DNA of 64,000 bases from Streptomyces antibioticus (GCF_002019855.1 NZ_CM007717.1:4426657-4490656), one strand, 5' to 3'; counted from the first letter of the stretch, positions 1 to 8,934 are shown. Numbers and translations are program-made. Notes: generated from the letters alone by a model not told the origin.

Positions 1-625
1 GCGGGAGACGGAGGACGGATCCGACGACGAACTGATCGGAGCCGAACTAGTCTCGGCCGATGACGATCTGCTGCTGATCAGCAAGAAGGCCCAGTCGATC
101 CGATTCACCGCCACGGACGAAACCCTGCGGCCCATGGGCCGTGCGACCTCGGGTGTCAAGGGCATGAGCTTCCGCGAGGGGGACCAGCTCCTCTCGATGA
201 ATGTTGTCCGGCCCGGTACGTTCGTGTTCACTGCTACGGACGGCGGGTACGCGAAGCGGACCGCCGTCGACGAGTACCGCGTCCAGGGTCGCGGCGGCCT
301 CGGTATCAAGGCCGCCAAGATCGTGGAGGACCGCGGTTCGCTCGTCGGCGCGCTGGTGGTCGAGGAGACCGACGAGATCCTCGCCATCACGCTGTCGGGC
401 GGTGTGATTCGTACGCGAGTCAACGAGGTCAGGGAGACGGGCCGTGACACCATGGGCGTCCAACTGATCAACCTGGGCAAGCGCGATGCCGTCGTGGGCA
501 TCGCACGTAACGCCGAAGCGGGGCCCGAGGCGGAGGAGGTCGACGGTGACGACGCCGTGGACCAGACCGCCGAGGGTGCCGCGACCACCGGCACGGACGA
601 GGGTGACACGCCCTCTGCCGAGTAG
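1..625 (+). CDS. gyrA: DNA gyrase subunit A, C-terminal part (partial)
   Basis: This is the 3' end of gyrA; the reading frame is open from base 2 and the start lies left of the window. The visible part is the C-terminal DNA-wrapping beta-propeller domain of GyrA, which gives gyrase its negative-supercoiling activity. GyrA-CTD-like blades are seen in stretches such as DDDLLLISKKAQSIRF, GYAKRTAVDEY, GRGGLGIKAAK and GGVIRTRVNEVRETGRDTMGVQL. An acidic, Glu/Asp-rich tail of about 40 residues follows, as is usual in actinobacterial GyrA. The DUF3566 gene follows after 18 bases on the same strand, so the two are probably co-transcribed. The location fits the dnaA-dnaN-recF-gyrB-gyrA region next to oriC. 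Confidence 0.96.
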   Translation, partial: RETEDGSDDELIGAELVSADDDLLLISKKAQSIRFTATDETLRPMGRATSGVKGMSFREGDQLLSMNVVRPGTFVFTATDGGYAKRTAVDEYRVQGRGGLGIKAAKIVEDRGSLVGALVVEETDEILAITLSGGVIRTRVNEVRETGRDTMGVQLINLGKRDAVVGIARNAEAGPEAEEVDGDDAVDQTAEGAATTGTDEGDTPSAE

Positions 626-643
626 CACGAGGAGTGAGTCATC

Positions 644-1387
644 GTGAGCGGAGCCACGGGCGCCGGTACGTCCGCCGGGTCTTCGGCCGGCACGTCTGCC
701 GGCTCGGACAAGGACGGCGGCGGTCGTGGCTCCGCCGCGCCGGCGGGGAACGCGCGGCCGGCCGACACCCACACCACACAACTGAAGGCGATCAAGCCGG
801 GCCCGTCCGACACACAGGGATCCGGGTCCAGGGGATCCCAGGGGGCAACCGTGACGGACGGCCGTGGCCAGGCGCAGCAGCCGCCCTCGCCGCTTCCCGG
901 TGAGCGGCAGCCGCAGGCGCCCACCGGCCCGTACCACCCGCCGCAGGCCTACCCGACCCAGGCGACCCCGCCGGGCACGGTCCGCCGCCCGCGTACGGGG
1001 GTCCGCACGACCCCGCGCGTACGCAAGGCGCGTCTGCGCGTGGCCAAGGCCGACCCCTGGTCGGTGATGAAGGTCAGCTTCCTGCTGTCGATCGCGCTGG
1101 GCATCTGCACGATCGTCGCGGCGGCGGTGCTGTGGATGGTCATGGACGCCATGGGCGTCTTCTCCACGGTCGGCGGAACGATCTCGGAGGCGACGGGCTC
1201 GAACGAGTCCAACGGCTTCGACCTGCAGTCCTTCCTGTCCCTCCCCCACGTCCTGATGTTCACGTCGATCATCGCGGTCATCGACGTCGTCCTCGCGACG
1301 GCCCTCGCGACCCTCGGCGCGTTCATCTACAACCTCTCCGCCGGTTTCGTCGGAGGAGTCGAGCTGACCCTCGCCGAGGACGAGTGA
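644..1387 (+). CDS. DUF3566 transmembrane protein
   Basis: A 247-residue protein starting at GTG 644, with a purine-rich ribosome site (cgaggag) about 10 bases upstream. Residues 1 to about 125 are low-complexity Gly/Ser/Pro/Gln-rich and probably cytoplasmic. A basic stretch follows (RVRKARLRVAKADPWSVMK), then two membrane segments: one near SFLLSIALGICTIVAAAVLW and one near IIAVIDVVLATALATLGAFI. This matches DUF3566, found next to gyrA in nearly all actinobacteria (the Mycobacterium tuberculosis counterpart is Rv0007). Its function is not established; position and topology suggest a membrane role near the origin or cell envelope. It lies 18 bases after gyrA and about 80 bases before tRNA-Ile. 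Confidence 0.9.
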   Translation: MSGATGAGTSAGSSAGTSAGSDKDGGGRGSAAPAGNARPADTHTTQLKAIKPGPSDTQGSGSRGSQGATVTDGRGQAQQPPSPLPGERQPQAPTGPYHPPQAYPTQATPPGTVRRPRTGVRTTPRVRKARLRVAKADPWSVMKVSFLLSIALGICTIVAAAVLWMVMDAMGVFSTVGGTISEATGSNESNGFDLQSFLSLPHVLMFTSIIAVIDVVLATALATLGAFIYNLSAGFVGGVELTLAEDE

Positions 1388-1465
1388 CTATCGATTTTGG
1401 GACTGCCGCGGTCGTGCGCTAATCTTCAGGAGTCAGCGCGCGGGACACACACCGCAGAGCGCGGC

Positions 1466-1539
1466 GGGGCTATAGCTCAGTTGGTTAGAGCGCATCCCTG
1501 ATAAGGATGAGGCCACAGGTTCAAATCCTGTTAGCCCCA
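1466..1539 (+). tRNA. tRNA-Ile (anticodon GAT)
   Basis: A 74-nt cloverleaf. The acceptor stem GGGGCTA (1466-1472) pairs with TAGCCCC (1532-1538), with discriminator A at 1539. The anticodon stem CATCC/GGATG encloses the loop CTGATAA with anticodon GAT at 1500-1502. The T arm has the GGTTCAAATCC form. CCA is not encoded. This tRNA-Ile directly downstream of the gyrA/DUF3566 pair is the usual actinobacterial arrangement. Confidence 0.97.
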
Positions 1540-1545
1540 CATGCG

Positions 1546-1578
1546 AAAACCCCCGGTCCGTTTGGGCCGGGGGTTTTT
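1546..1578 (+). terminator. Rho-independent-type terminator after tRNA-Ile
   Basis: A GC-rich inverted repeat starts 7 bases after the tRNA. CCCCCGG (1550-1556) pairs with CCGGGGG (1567-1573), extended outward by AAAA/TTTT. The stem ends in a run of five T (1574-1578). Confidence 0.85.
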
Positions 1579-1611
1579 GACGTCACCGCTTGTGCCGCAG
1601 GAGGGGATGCC

Positions 1612-1880
1612 GTGGTGTGGGAGGAGCGGGTCGCCCGGTACGCGTGGGCCGATGGGGATACCACGGAAGCATTCCGGAGATCGCCAGGCGGGCCTCGGCC
1701 GACGGCGGGGAGTTCTTCAGCGTCTACCGGGACGTCAACGCCCGCTACCAGGTCATGCATATGGAACGCACCATGGGCGTCCCGGTGGACCCCGCATGGT
1801 TCGAGACGAGACTCCGTACGGTCCTCCTTGCCTCACCTGACACGCTGTTCGAGGACCTGGCGGCGGCATGGAGCCCGTGA
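1612..1880 (+). pseudogene. Hypothetical protein gene with apparent frameshift
   Basis: A strong ribosome site (AGGAGGGG, 1599-1606) precedes GTG 1612. From there frame 1 reads VVWEERVARYAWADGDTTEAFRR with high third-position GC up to about 1677. After that frame 1 becomes typical off-frame Ser/Pro/Thr/Arg-rich sequence. Frame 3 instead continues as plausible protein (EIARRASADGGEFFSVYRDV, then NARYQVMHMERTMGVPVDP) to a TGA at 1880. One extra G in the run around 1676-1679 would join the two parts into a protein of about 90 residues. I infer a one-base deletion, either real or a sequencing error. The stop overlaps the start region of the next gene (1868), suggesting a translationally coupled pair. 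I do not recognise the family. Confidence 0.5.
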
Positions 1881-2218
1881 CAGGCGTGATGCTGCTGCGC
1901 TGCCGGGCCACTCGCCTGGTCGACGAGGGCTTTCCCGGGTGGGTCGAGGTGGTGTTCCGCGATGCGTACGGCCGCATGTGGACGATGGTGGACAAGTGCC
2001 CGATCTTCGGGGATGCCGACCTCGGTCCTGAGACGGTCTTTCCGGTGGAGGTCACCCTGGAGTGCCGGACGCTCGACTTCATCGCTGAGGGCCGCCCCGG
2101 AGGCGTCGTCAAAGTCTCCACCGATCCGCACCATGTGGCCGCCGAGGACGGGACGGATGAGTTCGACGTGCTCCCCGAGCAGTTGTTGATCGTCGGAGGA
2201 GGCACACACGGCCCCTGA
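1868..2218 (+). CDS. Hypothetical protein (116 aa)
   Basis: Function unknown. This 116-residue protein can start at ATG 1868 or, in the same frame, at GTG 1877, which would form a GTGA overlap with the stop of the preceding frameshifted gene. The sequence looks like a small soluble beta-rich protein (VEVVFRDAYGRMWTMVDKCP, VEVTLECRTLDFIAEG). It has no signal peptide, membrane segment or recognisable catalytic motif. Third-position GC is high in this frame. It is probably expressed together with the upstream gene and could act with it. Confidence 0.72.
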   Translation: MEPVTGVMLLRCRATRLVDEGFPGWVEVVFRDAYGRMWTMVDKCPIFGDADLGPETVFPVEVTLECRTLDFIAEGRPGGVVKVSTDPHHVAAEDGTDEFDVLPEQLLIVGGGTHGP

Positions 2219-2290
2219 GCAGGGCAACCATCCCCCCGGCCCGATGGTCTCCACGCTGTAGTTGATCTCTGTACAGCGTGGAAGGGTGCC

Positions 2291-3700
2291 GTGCGTCAGA
2301 AGAGTTTGGTGGTCGCCGTGGTCGTCGGTGGGATGGTGGCCGTCGTGCCGCGGGTGGCGGTTGCCGCCGATGTCAGTTGTTCGGCGAATGTGTACAAGCG
2401 GACGTTCTACAAGAACACCTCGTTCTCCGGTTCCCCGGTGCGGACCGGCTGTGACAGTGCGATCAGTGAGAGCTGGTCGGGCAGTCCGGGGTCCGGGGTG
2501 CCGTCGAACAAGTTCGGTGTGCGCTGGTCGGTGACGCGGGACTTCGGGTCCGGTGGGCCGTTCACGTTCGCCGCGTCCGCCACCGACGGCATCCGGGTCT
2601 ACCTGGACGGCAAGCGGAAGATCGACCTGTGGAAGAACACCGGTGACACCGCCCGCTCCAAGAGCGTGAACCTCACCGTCCCCGCCGGCAAGCACACCCT
2701 GCGCGTCGACCACGTGAACTGGTCCGGCGCCGCCAAAGTCAAGTTCTCGTACACGCCCCGGACTTCGGCGACGTACGACAAGGTCAAGCCGCTCGCGCCG
2801 AGCGGGGTGAAGACCGCCTACGACACCAAGTCCCGCAGGACGACCGTGTCCTGGGGCGCCAACAAGGAGATGGACCTCGCCGGGTACACCCTCTACCGGC
2901 GGCCCGTCGGGTCCGGGACCTGGACCAAGGTCGCCGCGACCAGCGCCCGCACCCACACCGATCCGCTGGTGAATCCCGACGATCGGACGGCCTACTACTA
3001 CGAGGTGCGGGCCCGGGACAAGGCCGGAAACACCTCGGGCGGGAGCGCCGATGTCATCGTCCGTCCGCTGCCCGTCGTCACCTCGCTGAGCGGCAGTTAC
3101 GACAAGGCGACCGGCAAGGTCACCCTGAAGTGGCCGCAGAACACCGAGCCGCACTTCGACCACTACACCGTGCTCAGCAACGACAAGGTCGACGGCAGCT
3201 ACCAGTGGGTCCCGCTCGGGACCACCAAGGGCAACACCTGGACCACCGGGCCGGTCGTCGCCGACGGTGAGTGGGGGCACTACCGCGTCCTCGTCACCAA
3301 CGACGGCGGTACGACCACCTACAACCCGGCCTGGCTCGACGCCACCGCCACCAACGAGCTGTGGCTGGAGATCCCCGACGGCATCGCCCCGTACTACGCC
3401 CCCGACCTGAGCCTCGGTACCTGTGCGGACGGGGTGCGGGCGACCGTCTCCGACTCCACGCCCGCGCCGATCCGTGACTTCACCGGGTTCGAGATCGAGC
3501 GGCGTGAGGCGGGGACCGAGGCGTGGACGGTCGTTCTGCATCAGGGGTATGACCCGCGCGCCTTCACCGCGACGGCCTCCGTGTGCGACGTGCTGCCCGC
3601 CGACGGGCGTACCTACGAGTACCGGGCCCGCAGTTACGACGCGGCCGGGAACTACTCGCCGGCCACCGAGCTGCGGACCGTGACCCGGCCGGTGGGCTGA
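2291..3700 (+). CDS. Secreted PA14 and fibronectin type III domain protein
   Basis: A 469-residue protein starting at GTG 2291. Residues 1-26 form a Sec signal peptide (hydrophobic core VVAVVVGGMVAVVP, likely cleavage after VAVAA). Residues about 28-165 resemble a PA14 carbohydrate-binding domain (GGPFTFAASATDGIRVYLDG, AGKHTLRVDHVNWSGAAKVKF). Two to three fibronectin type III modules follow: about 165-255 with the Tyr-rich YYYEVRARDKAGNTSG strand, about 256-355, and a last one about 365-465 ending YEYRARSYDAAGNYSPATE. There is no LPXTG-type anchor or C-terminal membrane segment, so the protein is probably released or bound non-covalently to wall or extracellular polysaccharide. No enzymatic domain is visible. 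The stop codon lies inside a three-copy tandem repeat. Confidence 0.86.
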   Translation: MRQKSLVVAVVVGGMVAVVPRVAVAADVSCSANVYKRTFYKNTSFSGSPVRTGCDSAISESWSGSPGSGVPSNKFGVRWSVTRDFGSGGPFTFAASATDGIRVYLDGKRKIDLWKNTGDTARSKSVNLTVPAGKHTLRVDHVNWSGAAKVKFSYTPRTSATYDKVKPLAPSGVKTAYDTKSRRTTVSWGANKEMDLAGYTLYRRPVGSGTWTKVAATSARTHTDPLVNPDDRTAYYYEVRARDKAGNTSGGSADVIVRPLPVVTSLSGSYDKATGKVTLKWPQNTEPHFDHYTVLSNDKVDGSYQWVPLGTTKGNTWTTGPVVADGEWGHYRVLVTNDGGTTTYNPAWLDATATNELWLEIPDGIAPYYAPDLSLGTCADGVRATVSDSTPAPIRDFTGFEIERREAGTEAWTVVLHQGYDPRAFTATASVCDVLPADGRTYEYRARSYDAAGNYSPATELRTVTRPVG

Positions 3701-3724
3701 CCGGTGGGCTGACCGGTGGGCTGA
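3689..3724 (+). repeat. Three tandem 12-bp units spanning a stop codon
   Basis: The unit CCGGTGGGCTGA occurs at 3689-3700, 3701-3712 and 3713-3724 without mismatch. The first copy contains the last codons and the TGA stop of the PA14/FnIII gene. The extra copies carry in-frame TGA codons because 12 is a multiple of 3, so they would act as reserve stops. Confidence 0.95.
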
Positions 3725-3740
3725 CGGGGCGCCGGGCATG

Positions 3741-3786
3741 CAAAAGGCCCGGTCGCTGGCGACGGGGGATGCACCAGCGACCGGGC
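3741..3786 (-). terminator. Terminator between convergent genes
   Basis: A perfect 13-bp inverted repeat: 3747-3759 pairs with 3774-3786, with a 14-base loop. On the minus strand the stem is followed by TTTTG (3741-3745 read in reverse). It therefore best serves the minus-strand WD40 gene, whose stop is at 3862, but it may also stop the plus-strand PA14 gene. Confidence 0.75.
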
Positions 3787-3861
3787 TATGGCCAAGGCTA
3801 ACAAGGGTGCTTGATCATCGGGAGGCGACTGCTCGGGCCGATGGGTCAGTTGTGATCGGGA

Positions 3862-6800
3862 TCACTTCTCCTGGCTCTCGTCGCACGGAGGATCGTACGA
3901 GAGCCGGGGCAGGTATTCATGCCACTTCTCGGGCGTCAGGACGTTCCGGGTGGTGGCGCAGATGCGGGTGATGGCCTCGTCGACGTCGAGGTTCCACAGC
4001 CGGACCGTGTCCGCGCCGCTGGAGACGCCGAGCATGCGGGTGTGGGGGCTGAAGGACAGGAAGTTGCCGGTCTTGGCGTTGGGGCTCATCGACTGGCCGA
4101 TGGGCGCGGCGTCGGAGGGCGTGGAGACGTTCCACAGCCGGACGGTGTTGTCGTTGCCGCCGCTGGCCAGCGTGTCGCCGTCCTGGCTGAACGTCAGGGA
4201 GACGACCGCCTCGGTGTGACCGGTGAGCGGCTCGCCCAGCCGGGTCGCGTGCGCCGGGTCGGCGATGTCCCAGAGGCGGACGGTGTCGTCGTCGCTGCCG
4301 CTGGCCAGGGTGTGTCCGTCGGGGCTGTACGCGAGGGAGTTGACCGGCCCGAGATGGCCGGTGAGGGGGGCGCCCAGCGGGGTCGCGTGCGCCGGGTCGG
4401 TCACCTTCCACAGCCGGATCGCGCCGTCCGCGCTGCCGCCGATCAGGGTCCGGCCGTCGGGGGTGAAGAGGAGCGAGTCGACGAATCCCCGGGGCCCGGT
4501 GAGGGGCTTGCCGAGCGGGGTCACGCGGCCCGGGGCGGTGACGTCCCAGAGCTGGATGGTGCGGTCCTCGTACGCCGTGGCGAGGGTGCGGCCGTCCGGG
4601 CTGTAGGCCAGCGCCTCGGGGCCCATGAACCGGGTCTTGAGACGGATGGGCGGGCCGGCCGAGACCGGGCGGGCGGGGTCGGTGACGTCCCACAGGTACA
4701 CCGCCCGGCTCGCCGTCAGGACCGCCAGGGTGCGGCCGTCGGGGGAGAAGGCGAGGGAGCGGTCGCCGCCGTCGGCGGGCATGAACGGTGTGCCGAGCGG
4801 GCGGGGCCGGTCCGGTTCGTCGACGTTCCACAGCCGGATCCGGCCGTCGCGCGCGGCCGTGGCCAGGACCGTGCCGTCCGGGCGGAAGGCGCCGCCGCGG
4901 CCGATCATGTCCGACGTCGGGATCGACCACAGGCGGACCTTGTTGTCCCCGCTGCCGGTGGCGAGGGTGCGGCCGTCGGGGCTGAAGCCCAGGGCGTACA
5001 TCTCGCCGCTGCTGCCCGCGAGCGGCTCGCCGACCTGCGAGGGGTACTTCGGGTCGCTGACGTTCCACAGGCTCGCGGTGCTGTCCGCGCTGGCGGCGGC
5101 GAGCATCGAGCCGTCGGGGCTGAACGCCACCGACCACACGGGCCCGGTGTGACCGGTGAGAGTGGTGCCCAGCCGGGTGGCGTGCGCCGGGTCGGTGACC
5201 TTCCACAGCCGGACGGTGTCGTCGGCGCTGCCGCTGGCCAGCGTGCGCCCGTCCGGGCTGAAGGCGACCGAGTGCACGGTCCCGTCGTGGCCGGTCAGCG
5301 GCTCGCCGAGCGGTGCGGGCCGCCGTGGGTCGGCCGTGTTCCACAGCCGTACGGTGCTGTCGTCGCCGCCCGCCGCCAGGGTCCGCCCGTCGGGGCTGAA
5401 CGCCAGGGAGCGCACGGCGGCGGTGTGCCCGGTCAGGGTGCCGATCCCGGCCGGGCGGTCCCGGTCGGTGACGTCCCAGAGCCGGACCGTGCCGTTCTCC
5501 CCCGCGGTGGCCAGCGTGTGCCCGCCGGGGGCGAAGGCGAGCAGGTAGATCGTGCCGTCGTGGCCGGTCAGCGGCGTGCCGAGCGGCTTGGGCCGGGACG
5601 GATCGGCCAGGTCCCACAGGCGTACGGTGCCGTCGTCGCCGGCGCTGGCGAGGGTACGGCCGTCGGGGCTGAACACCGCGCTGCTCACCCAGCTCGTGTG
5701 CCCGAGGAGCGGCCCGCCGAGCGCCCTGGGCCGGGCCGGGTCGGTGACGTCCCACAGCCGGACCGTGCGGTCGTAGCTGGCGGTGGCCAGGAGTCTGCCG
5801 TCCGGGCTGAACGAGGTGAGGTACACCGCGCCGGTGTGGCCGAGCAGCGGGGTGGCCAGGGGCGCGTTGACGATGGATATGAGCCGGTTCCTGGCGCCCT
5901 CGTCGCCCGGCCGCAGCCGGTGGGCGACCAGGTCGAGCTGGGCGGAGAGCGACGGGTCGGTGTACTGGACGCGGTCGGCCTCGGCGACCACCTGCTCGAA
6001 CACGGCGTCGTTGCGCTGCTGCCAGGCGACCACCGCCGCGCCGACCGCCAGCACCGCCAGCACGACCAGCGCCGACACCGCGGCCCGGCCGATCCACACG
6101 GTGCGTCGGCGCAGCCGTACCGAGGCGGCCAGGAAGTCCACCGCGCTGCGGGTCAGGAAGGTGTCGCCCGCCGACTTCGCCCAGGTGTGGGCCTGCTCCA
6201 GCCGCGAGCCGCGGTAGAGCAGGGAGGAGTCGCGGTTCGACCCCTCCCAGGAGCGGCCGTCCTCCTCCAGGCGCTGGCGCAGCAGATGGTCGCTGCGGTC
6301 CTCGTCGATCCACTCCCGCAGCCGGGGCCAGGCGGTCAGCAGCGCCTCGTGGGTGATCTCCACGGACTCCGCGTCCAGGGTGACCAGCCGGGCCCTGACC
6401 AGCGCCTCCAGCGACTCCTCGGTCTTGCCGGGGTCCGTGGACTCCGCCGCCAGTTGACGGCGGGTGCCGCGCCGGCGGGTGGCCTGGGTGTCCTCGCCGA
6501 GCCGGACCAGGCGGAGCAGCAGCAGCCGGGCGGCGGTGCGGGCCGCCGGGTCCAGCCCCGACCAGGCGCGCTCGGCGGTCGCGGCCACCGCGCCCTGGAT
6601 GCCGCCGGCCGCCCGGTACCCGGCGAGGGTCAGCCGGCCGGCCTTGCGGCGCTGCCAGGTGGCGAGCAGGGCGTGCGAGAGGAGGGGGAGCACTCCGGCG
6701 TCGTGCGCCCCGCGCGGGCCGTCGGCGCTGACCTCGCGGACGATCAGCTCGGCGAGGCCCGGCTCCAGTTCGAGACCGACGGCCTTGGCGGGGCCGGTCA

Positions 6801-8934
6801 CCGCCTCGCGCAGCTCGGTGGCGGTCAGCGGGCCGAGGACCATGTGGCGGTGCTGGAGGGCGTCGGCGAGTTCGGGGTGGCCGAGGCACTGTTCGTAGAA
6901 GTCGGCGCGGATCCCGAGGACGACCAGCACGGGGGCGTCCTCGCCCGGTCCTGACGGGGTGCAGGCGGCGTGCAGCGCCCGGATGAGGGTGCGGCGGTCC
7001 TGCTCGTCGGGGCAGAGGGTGAACGTCTCCTCGAACTGGTCCACGATGACGACCGGACGCGCGCCGGAGTCCGCCTCCACCCGCCGGGCCCAGGCGACGA
7101 CGGCCGCCCGGACAGCGCGCGCGAAGGCGGGGGTGCCGGGGGTCGGCGAGGGGGTGCGCACGGCGTCGGGGCTCGGGCTGTGGCGCGGGCTCGACGCGCC
7201 AGGGGCGGACACGGCTTCCGGGCCGGGTCCGGGGCCGGTGCGGGGACCCTGCGCGGGTACGCCTTCCGGGCGCAGGTCGGGGCGTGGGCCCGGGGTGCCG
7301 GGGGTCGGTGAGGGGGTGGGCACGGCCTCGGGGTTCGGGCCGGGGCGGCGCGGGCCCTCCGCGGGCGCGGCTTCCGGGCGCAGGTCGGGGCGCGAGCCCG
7401 GGGTGCCGGGGGTCGGCGAAGGGGCGGGCACGGCCTCCGGGCGTCGGCCGGGGCGTGGGGCCGGGGTGCCGGGGGTCGGCGTGGGTATGGGCAGGGCCCC
7501 GTCCTCCGGGTCCGGGCCGGGGCGCGGGCCTTCCGCGGGCACGCCCTCCGGGCGCGAGCCCGAAGTGCCGGGGGGCGGCGAGGGCAGGGCTTCCGGGCTC
7601 GGGCCGGGGCGTGTGTCCTGCGCGGGCACGCCCTCTGGGCGCAAGCCGGGCTGCGGGCTCCCCGAGGGTGCGGCCTCCGGGTCCGGGCCGGGGCGTGGGG
7701 CCTCCGCGGGCACGCCCTCCGGGCTCAGGTCGAGGCGTCGGCCCTCCACGGGTACGCCCTCCGTGCGCGAGCCGGGTCGCGGGCCATCTGCGGGCAAGCT
7801 CACCGTGCGCAGGCCGGGTCGCGGGCCCGAGGTGCAGGGGGTCGGCGAGGAGGTGGGCACGGGCTCAGGGCTCGGGCCGGGTCGCGGGCCCTCCGCGGGT
7901 ACGCCCTCTGGTCGCAGGCCGGGTCGCGGGCCCGACGTGTCGGGGGTCGGTGAGGGCGAGGGCGCGGCCTCGGGTCGCGGGCCCTCCGCGGGTACGCCCT
8001 CTGGTCGCAGGCCGGGTCGCGGGCCCGACGTGTCGGGGGTCGGTGAGGGCGAGGGCGCGGCCTCGGGTCGCGGGCCCTGCGTGGGCACGCCCTTCGGGCG
8101 CAGGCCGGGGCGTGAGCCCGAAGTGCCGGGGGTCGGTGAGGACGAGGGCACGGCTTCCGGGCTGTCGCCGGGGCGTGAGCCCCCCGCGTCCAGCAGCGGG
8201 TCTCCCGTCCCGAGCAGTGGGCCCAGCTCCGGGATCCGCGCCGCCAGTTCCGTCAGCGGATCGGCGCCCGGGACGAGCTGGAGGACATGCCGTCCCGGGC
8301 AGTCCTCGTCACCGAGCCCGCCCTTCTGGAGCGCGGGCACCAGACCGGCGCTGAGCAGCGACGACTTACCGGCCCCCGACGCGCCCACCAGCATGACCAG
8401 GCCGCCGGTGCCCTCCGCCGCCCGCAACTGCGCGACCAGCGCCTCGGTGCTGCCCTCGCGGCCGAAGAACCAGCGGGCGTCCTCCTGTCGGTAGGAGGCC
8501 AGGCCCCGGTAGGGGCAGACCCCGCCGGGCACCGCCGCGTCCCCCTCCGCGGGCTGCTCCTTCTCCGGGTCCGCCGCGGCGGACTGCTCGCCGACCGGAC
8601 CGGCCAGGGCGCGTTCCCACAGCCGCTGCCACTGCGCCATGTCGTACAGCCCGGCGGAGACGGGGATGGGCCGGGCGCGGCGCGCCTCGGGGATCAGCAC
8701 GTACAGGACGGCGGCGAGCGCGGCGAACTGGGCCGGGACGTTCCGGGCCCGTCGCCAGTCGCTGATCCGCTGGGCGGAGACCCGCACCTGGCGCCCGCGC
8801 TCGTCCACCCGCTGGAGCCGGACGACGGCCTCGGAGACCCGTTTGAGCGGCGGGTTGCCGGCTTCCTTGTACAGCAGCGCGAGACGTTCCGCGAAGGCCG
8901 TGCGTGCCCCTGAGTCGAAACTCAAGGTCTCCAC
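3862..8934 (-). CDS. STAND-type NTPase with N-terminal HTH, proline-rich insert, membrane segment and 14 WD40 repeats
   Basis: A 1690-residue protein. Residues 1-110 hold an Xre-like DNA-binding-type helix-turn-helix (VSAQRISDWRRARNVP). The nSTAND1 NTPase domain begins near 141 (PYRGLASYRQEDARWFFGRE) with Walker A GASGAGKSS at 184-192 and Walker B VVIVDQFEE at 628-636. Residues about 250-602 between the two Walker motifs are a Pro/Ser/Gly/Arg-rich repetitive insert. A single membrane segment follows near residues 955-980 (VVLAVLAVGAAVVAWQQ). Then come 14 WD40 repeats (FSPDGRTLASGSADDTVRLW type), enough for two seven-bladed propellers. Such proteins are large signalling scaffolds in Streptomyces; the ligand is unknown. 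The listed start is GTG 8934, but TTG 8925 is better spaced from GGTGGAG. The gene appears monocistronic, with a terminator beyond its 3' end. Confidence 0.9.
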   Translation of the reverse strand: METLSFDSGARTAFAERLALLYKEAGNPPLKRVSEAVVRLQRVDERGRQVRVSAQRISDWRRARNVPAQFAALAAVLYVLIPEARRARPIPVSAGLYDMAQWQRLWERALAGPVGEQSAAADPEKEQPAEGDAAVPGGVCPYRGLASYRQEDARWFFGREGSTEALVAQLRAAEGTGGLVMLVGASGAGKSSLLSAGLVPALQKGGLGDEDCPGRHVLQLVPGADPLTELAARIPELGPLLGTGDPLLDAGGSRPGDSPEAVPSSSPTPGTSGSRPGLRPKGVPTQGPRPEAAPSPSPTPDTSGPRPGLRPEGVPAEGPRPEAAPSPSPTPDTSGPRPGLRPEGVPAEGPRPGPSPEPVPTSSPTPCTSGPRPGLRTVSLPADGPRPGSRTEGVPVEGRRLDLSPEGVPAEAPRPGPDPEAAPSGSPQPGLRPEGVPAQDTRPGPSPEALPSPPPGTSGSRPEGVPAEGPRPGPDPEDGALPIPTPTPGTPAPRPGRRPEAVPAPSPTPGTPGSRPDLRPEAAPAEGPRRPGPNPEAVPTPSPTPGTPGPRPDLRPEGVPAQGPRTGPGPGPEAVSAPGASSPRHSPSPDAVRTPSPTPGTPAFARAVRAAVVAWARRVEADSGARPVVIVDQFEETFTLCPDEQDRRTLIRALHAACTPSGPGEDAPVLVVLGIRADFYEQCLGHPELADALQHRHMVLGPLTATELREAVTGPAKAVGLELEPGLAELIVREVSADGPRGAHDAGVLPLLSHALLATWQRRKAGRLTLAGYRAAGGIQGAVAATAERAWSGLDPAARTAARLLLLRLVRLGEDTQATRRRGTRRQLAAESTDPGKTEESLEALVRARLVTLDAESVEITHEALLTAWPRLREWIDEDRSDHLLRQRLEEDGRSWEGSNRDSSLLYRGSRLEQAHTWAKSAGDTFLTRSAVDFLAASVRLRRRTVWIGRAAVSALVVLAVLAVGAAVVAWQQRNDAVFEQVVAEADRVQYTDPSLSAQLDLVAHRLRPGDEGARNRLISIVNAPLATPLLGHTGAVYLTSFSPDGRLLATASYDRTVRLWDVTDPARPRALGGPLLGHTSWVSSAVFSPDGRTLASAGDDGTVRLWDLADPSRPKPLGTPLTGHDGTIYLLAFAPGGHTLATAGENGTVRLWDVTDRDRPAGIGTLTGHTAAVRSLAFSPDGRTLAAGGDDSTVRLWNTADPRRPAPLGEPLTGHDGTVHSVAFSPDGRTLASGSADDTVRLWKVTDPAHATRLGTTLTGHTGPVWSVAFSPDGSMLAAASADSTASLWNVSDPKYPSQVGEPLAGSSGEMYALGFSPDGRTLATGSGDNKVRLWSIPTSDMIGRGGAFRPDGTVLATAARDGRIRLWNVDEPDRPRPLGTPFMPADGGDRSLAFSPDGRTLAVLTASRAVYLWDVTDPARPVSAGPPIRLKTRFMGPEALAYSPDGRTLATAYEDRTIQLWDVTAPGRVTPLGKPLTGPRGFVDSLLFTPDGRTLIGGSADGAIRLWKVTDPAHATPLGAPLTGHLGPVNSLAYSPDGHTLASGSDDDTVRLWDIADPAHATRLGEPLTGHTEAVVSLTFSQDGDTLASGGNDNTVRLWNVSTPSDAAPIGQSMSPNAKTGNFLSFSPHTRMLGVSSGADTVRLWNLDVDEAITRICATTRNVLTPEKWHEYLPRLSYDPPCDESQEK
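7129..8187 (-). repeat. Repetitive proline-rich insert inside the STAND NTPase gene
   Basis: About 1.06 kb coding for degenerate units built from motifs such as RPGLRPEGVPAEGPRP and SPTPGTPG. The cleanest copies are two identical 93-bp (31-residue) units at 7881-7973 and 7974-8066, with a partial third copy after 8067. The repeat keeps the reading frame throughout, so it is translated. Copy number probably varies between strains by slippage or recombination. Confidence 0.88.

Noticed and set aside
3919..6954. Long plus-strand open frame antisense to the WD40 gene
   Set aside because: It is the usual high-GC mirror of a real gene; the minus strand encodes clear WD40 and NTPase motifs.
7129..8187. 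CRISPR-like array
   Set aside because: The repeats are in-frame coding units without unique spacers, and no cas genes are present.
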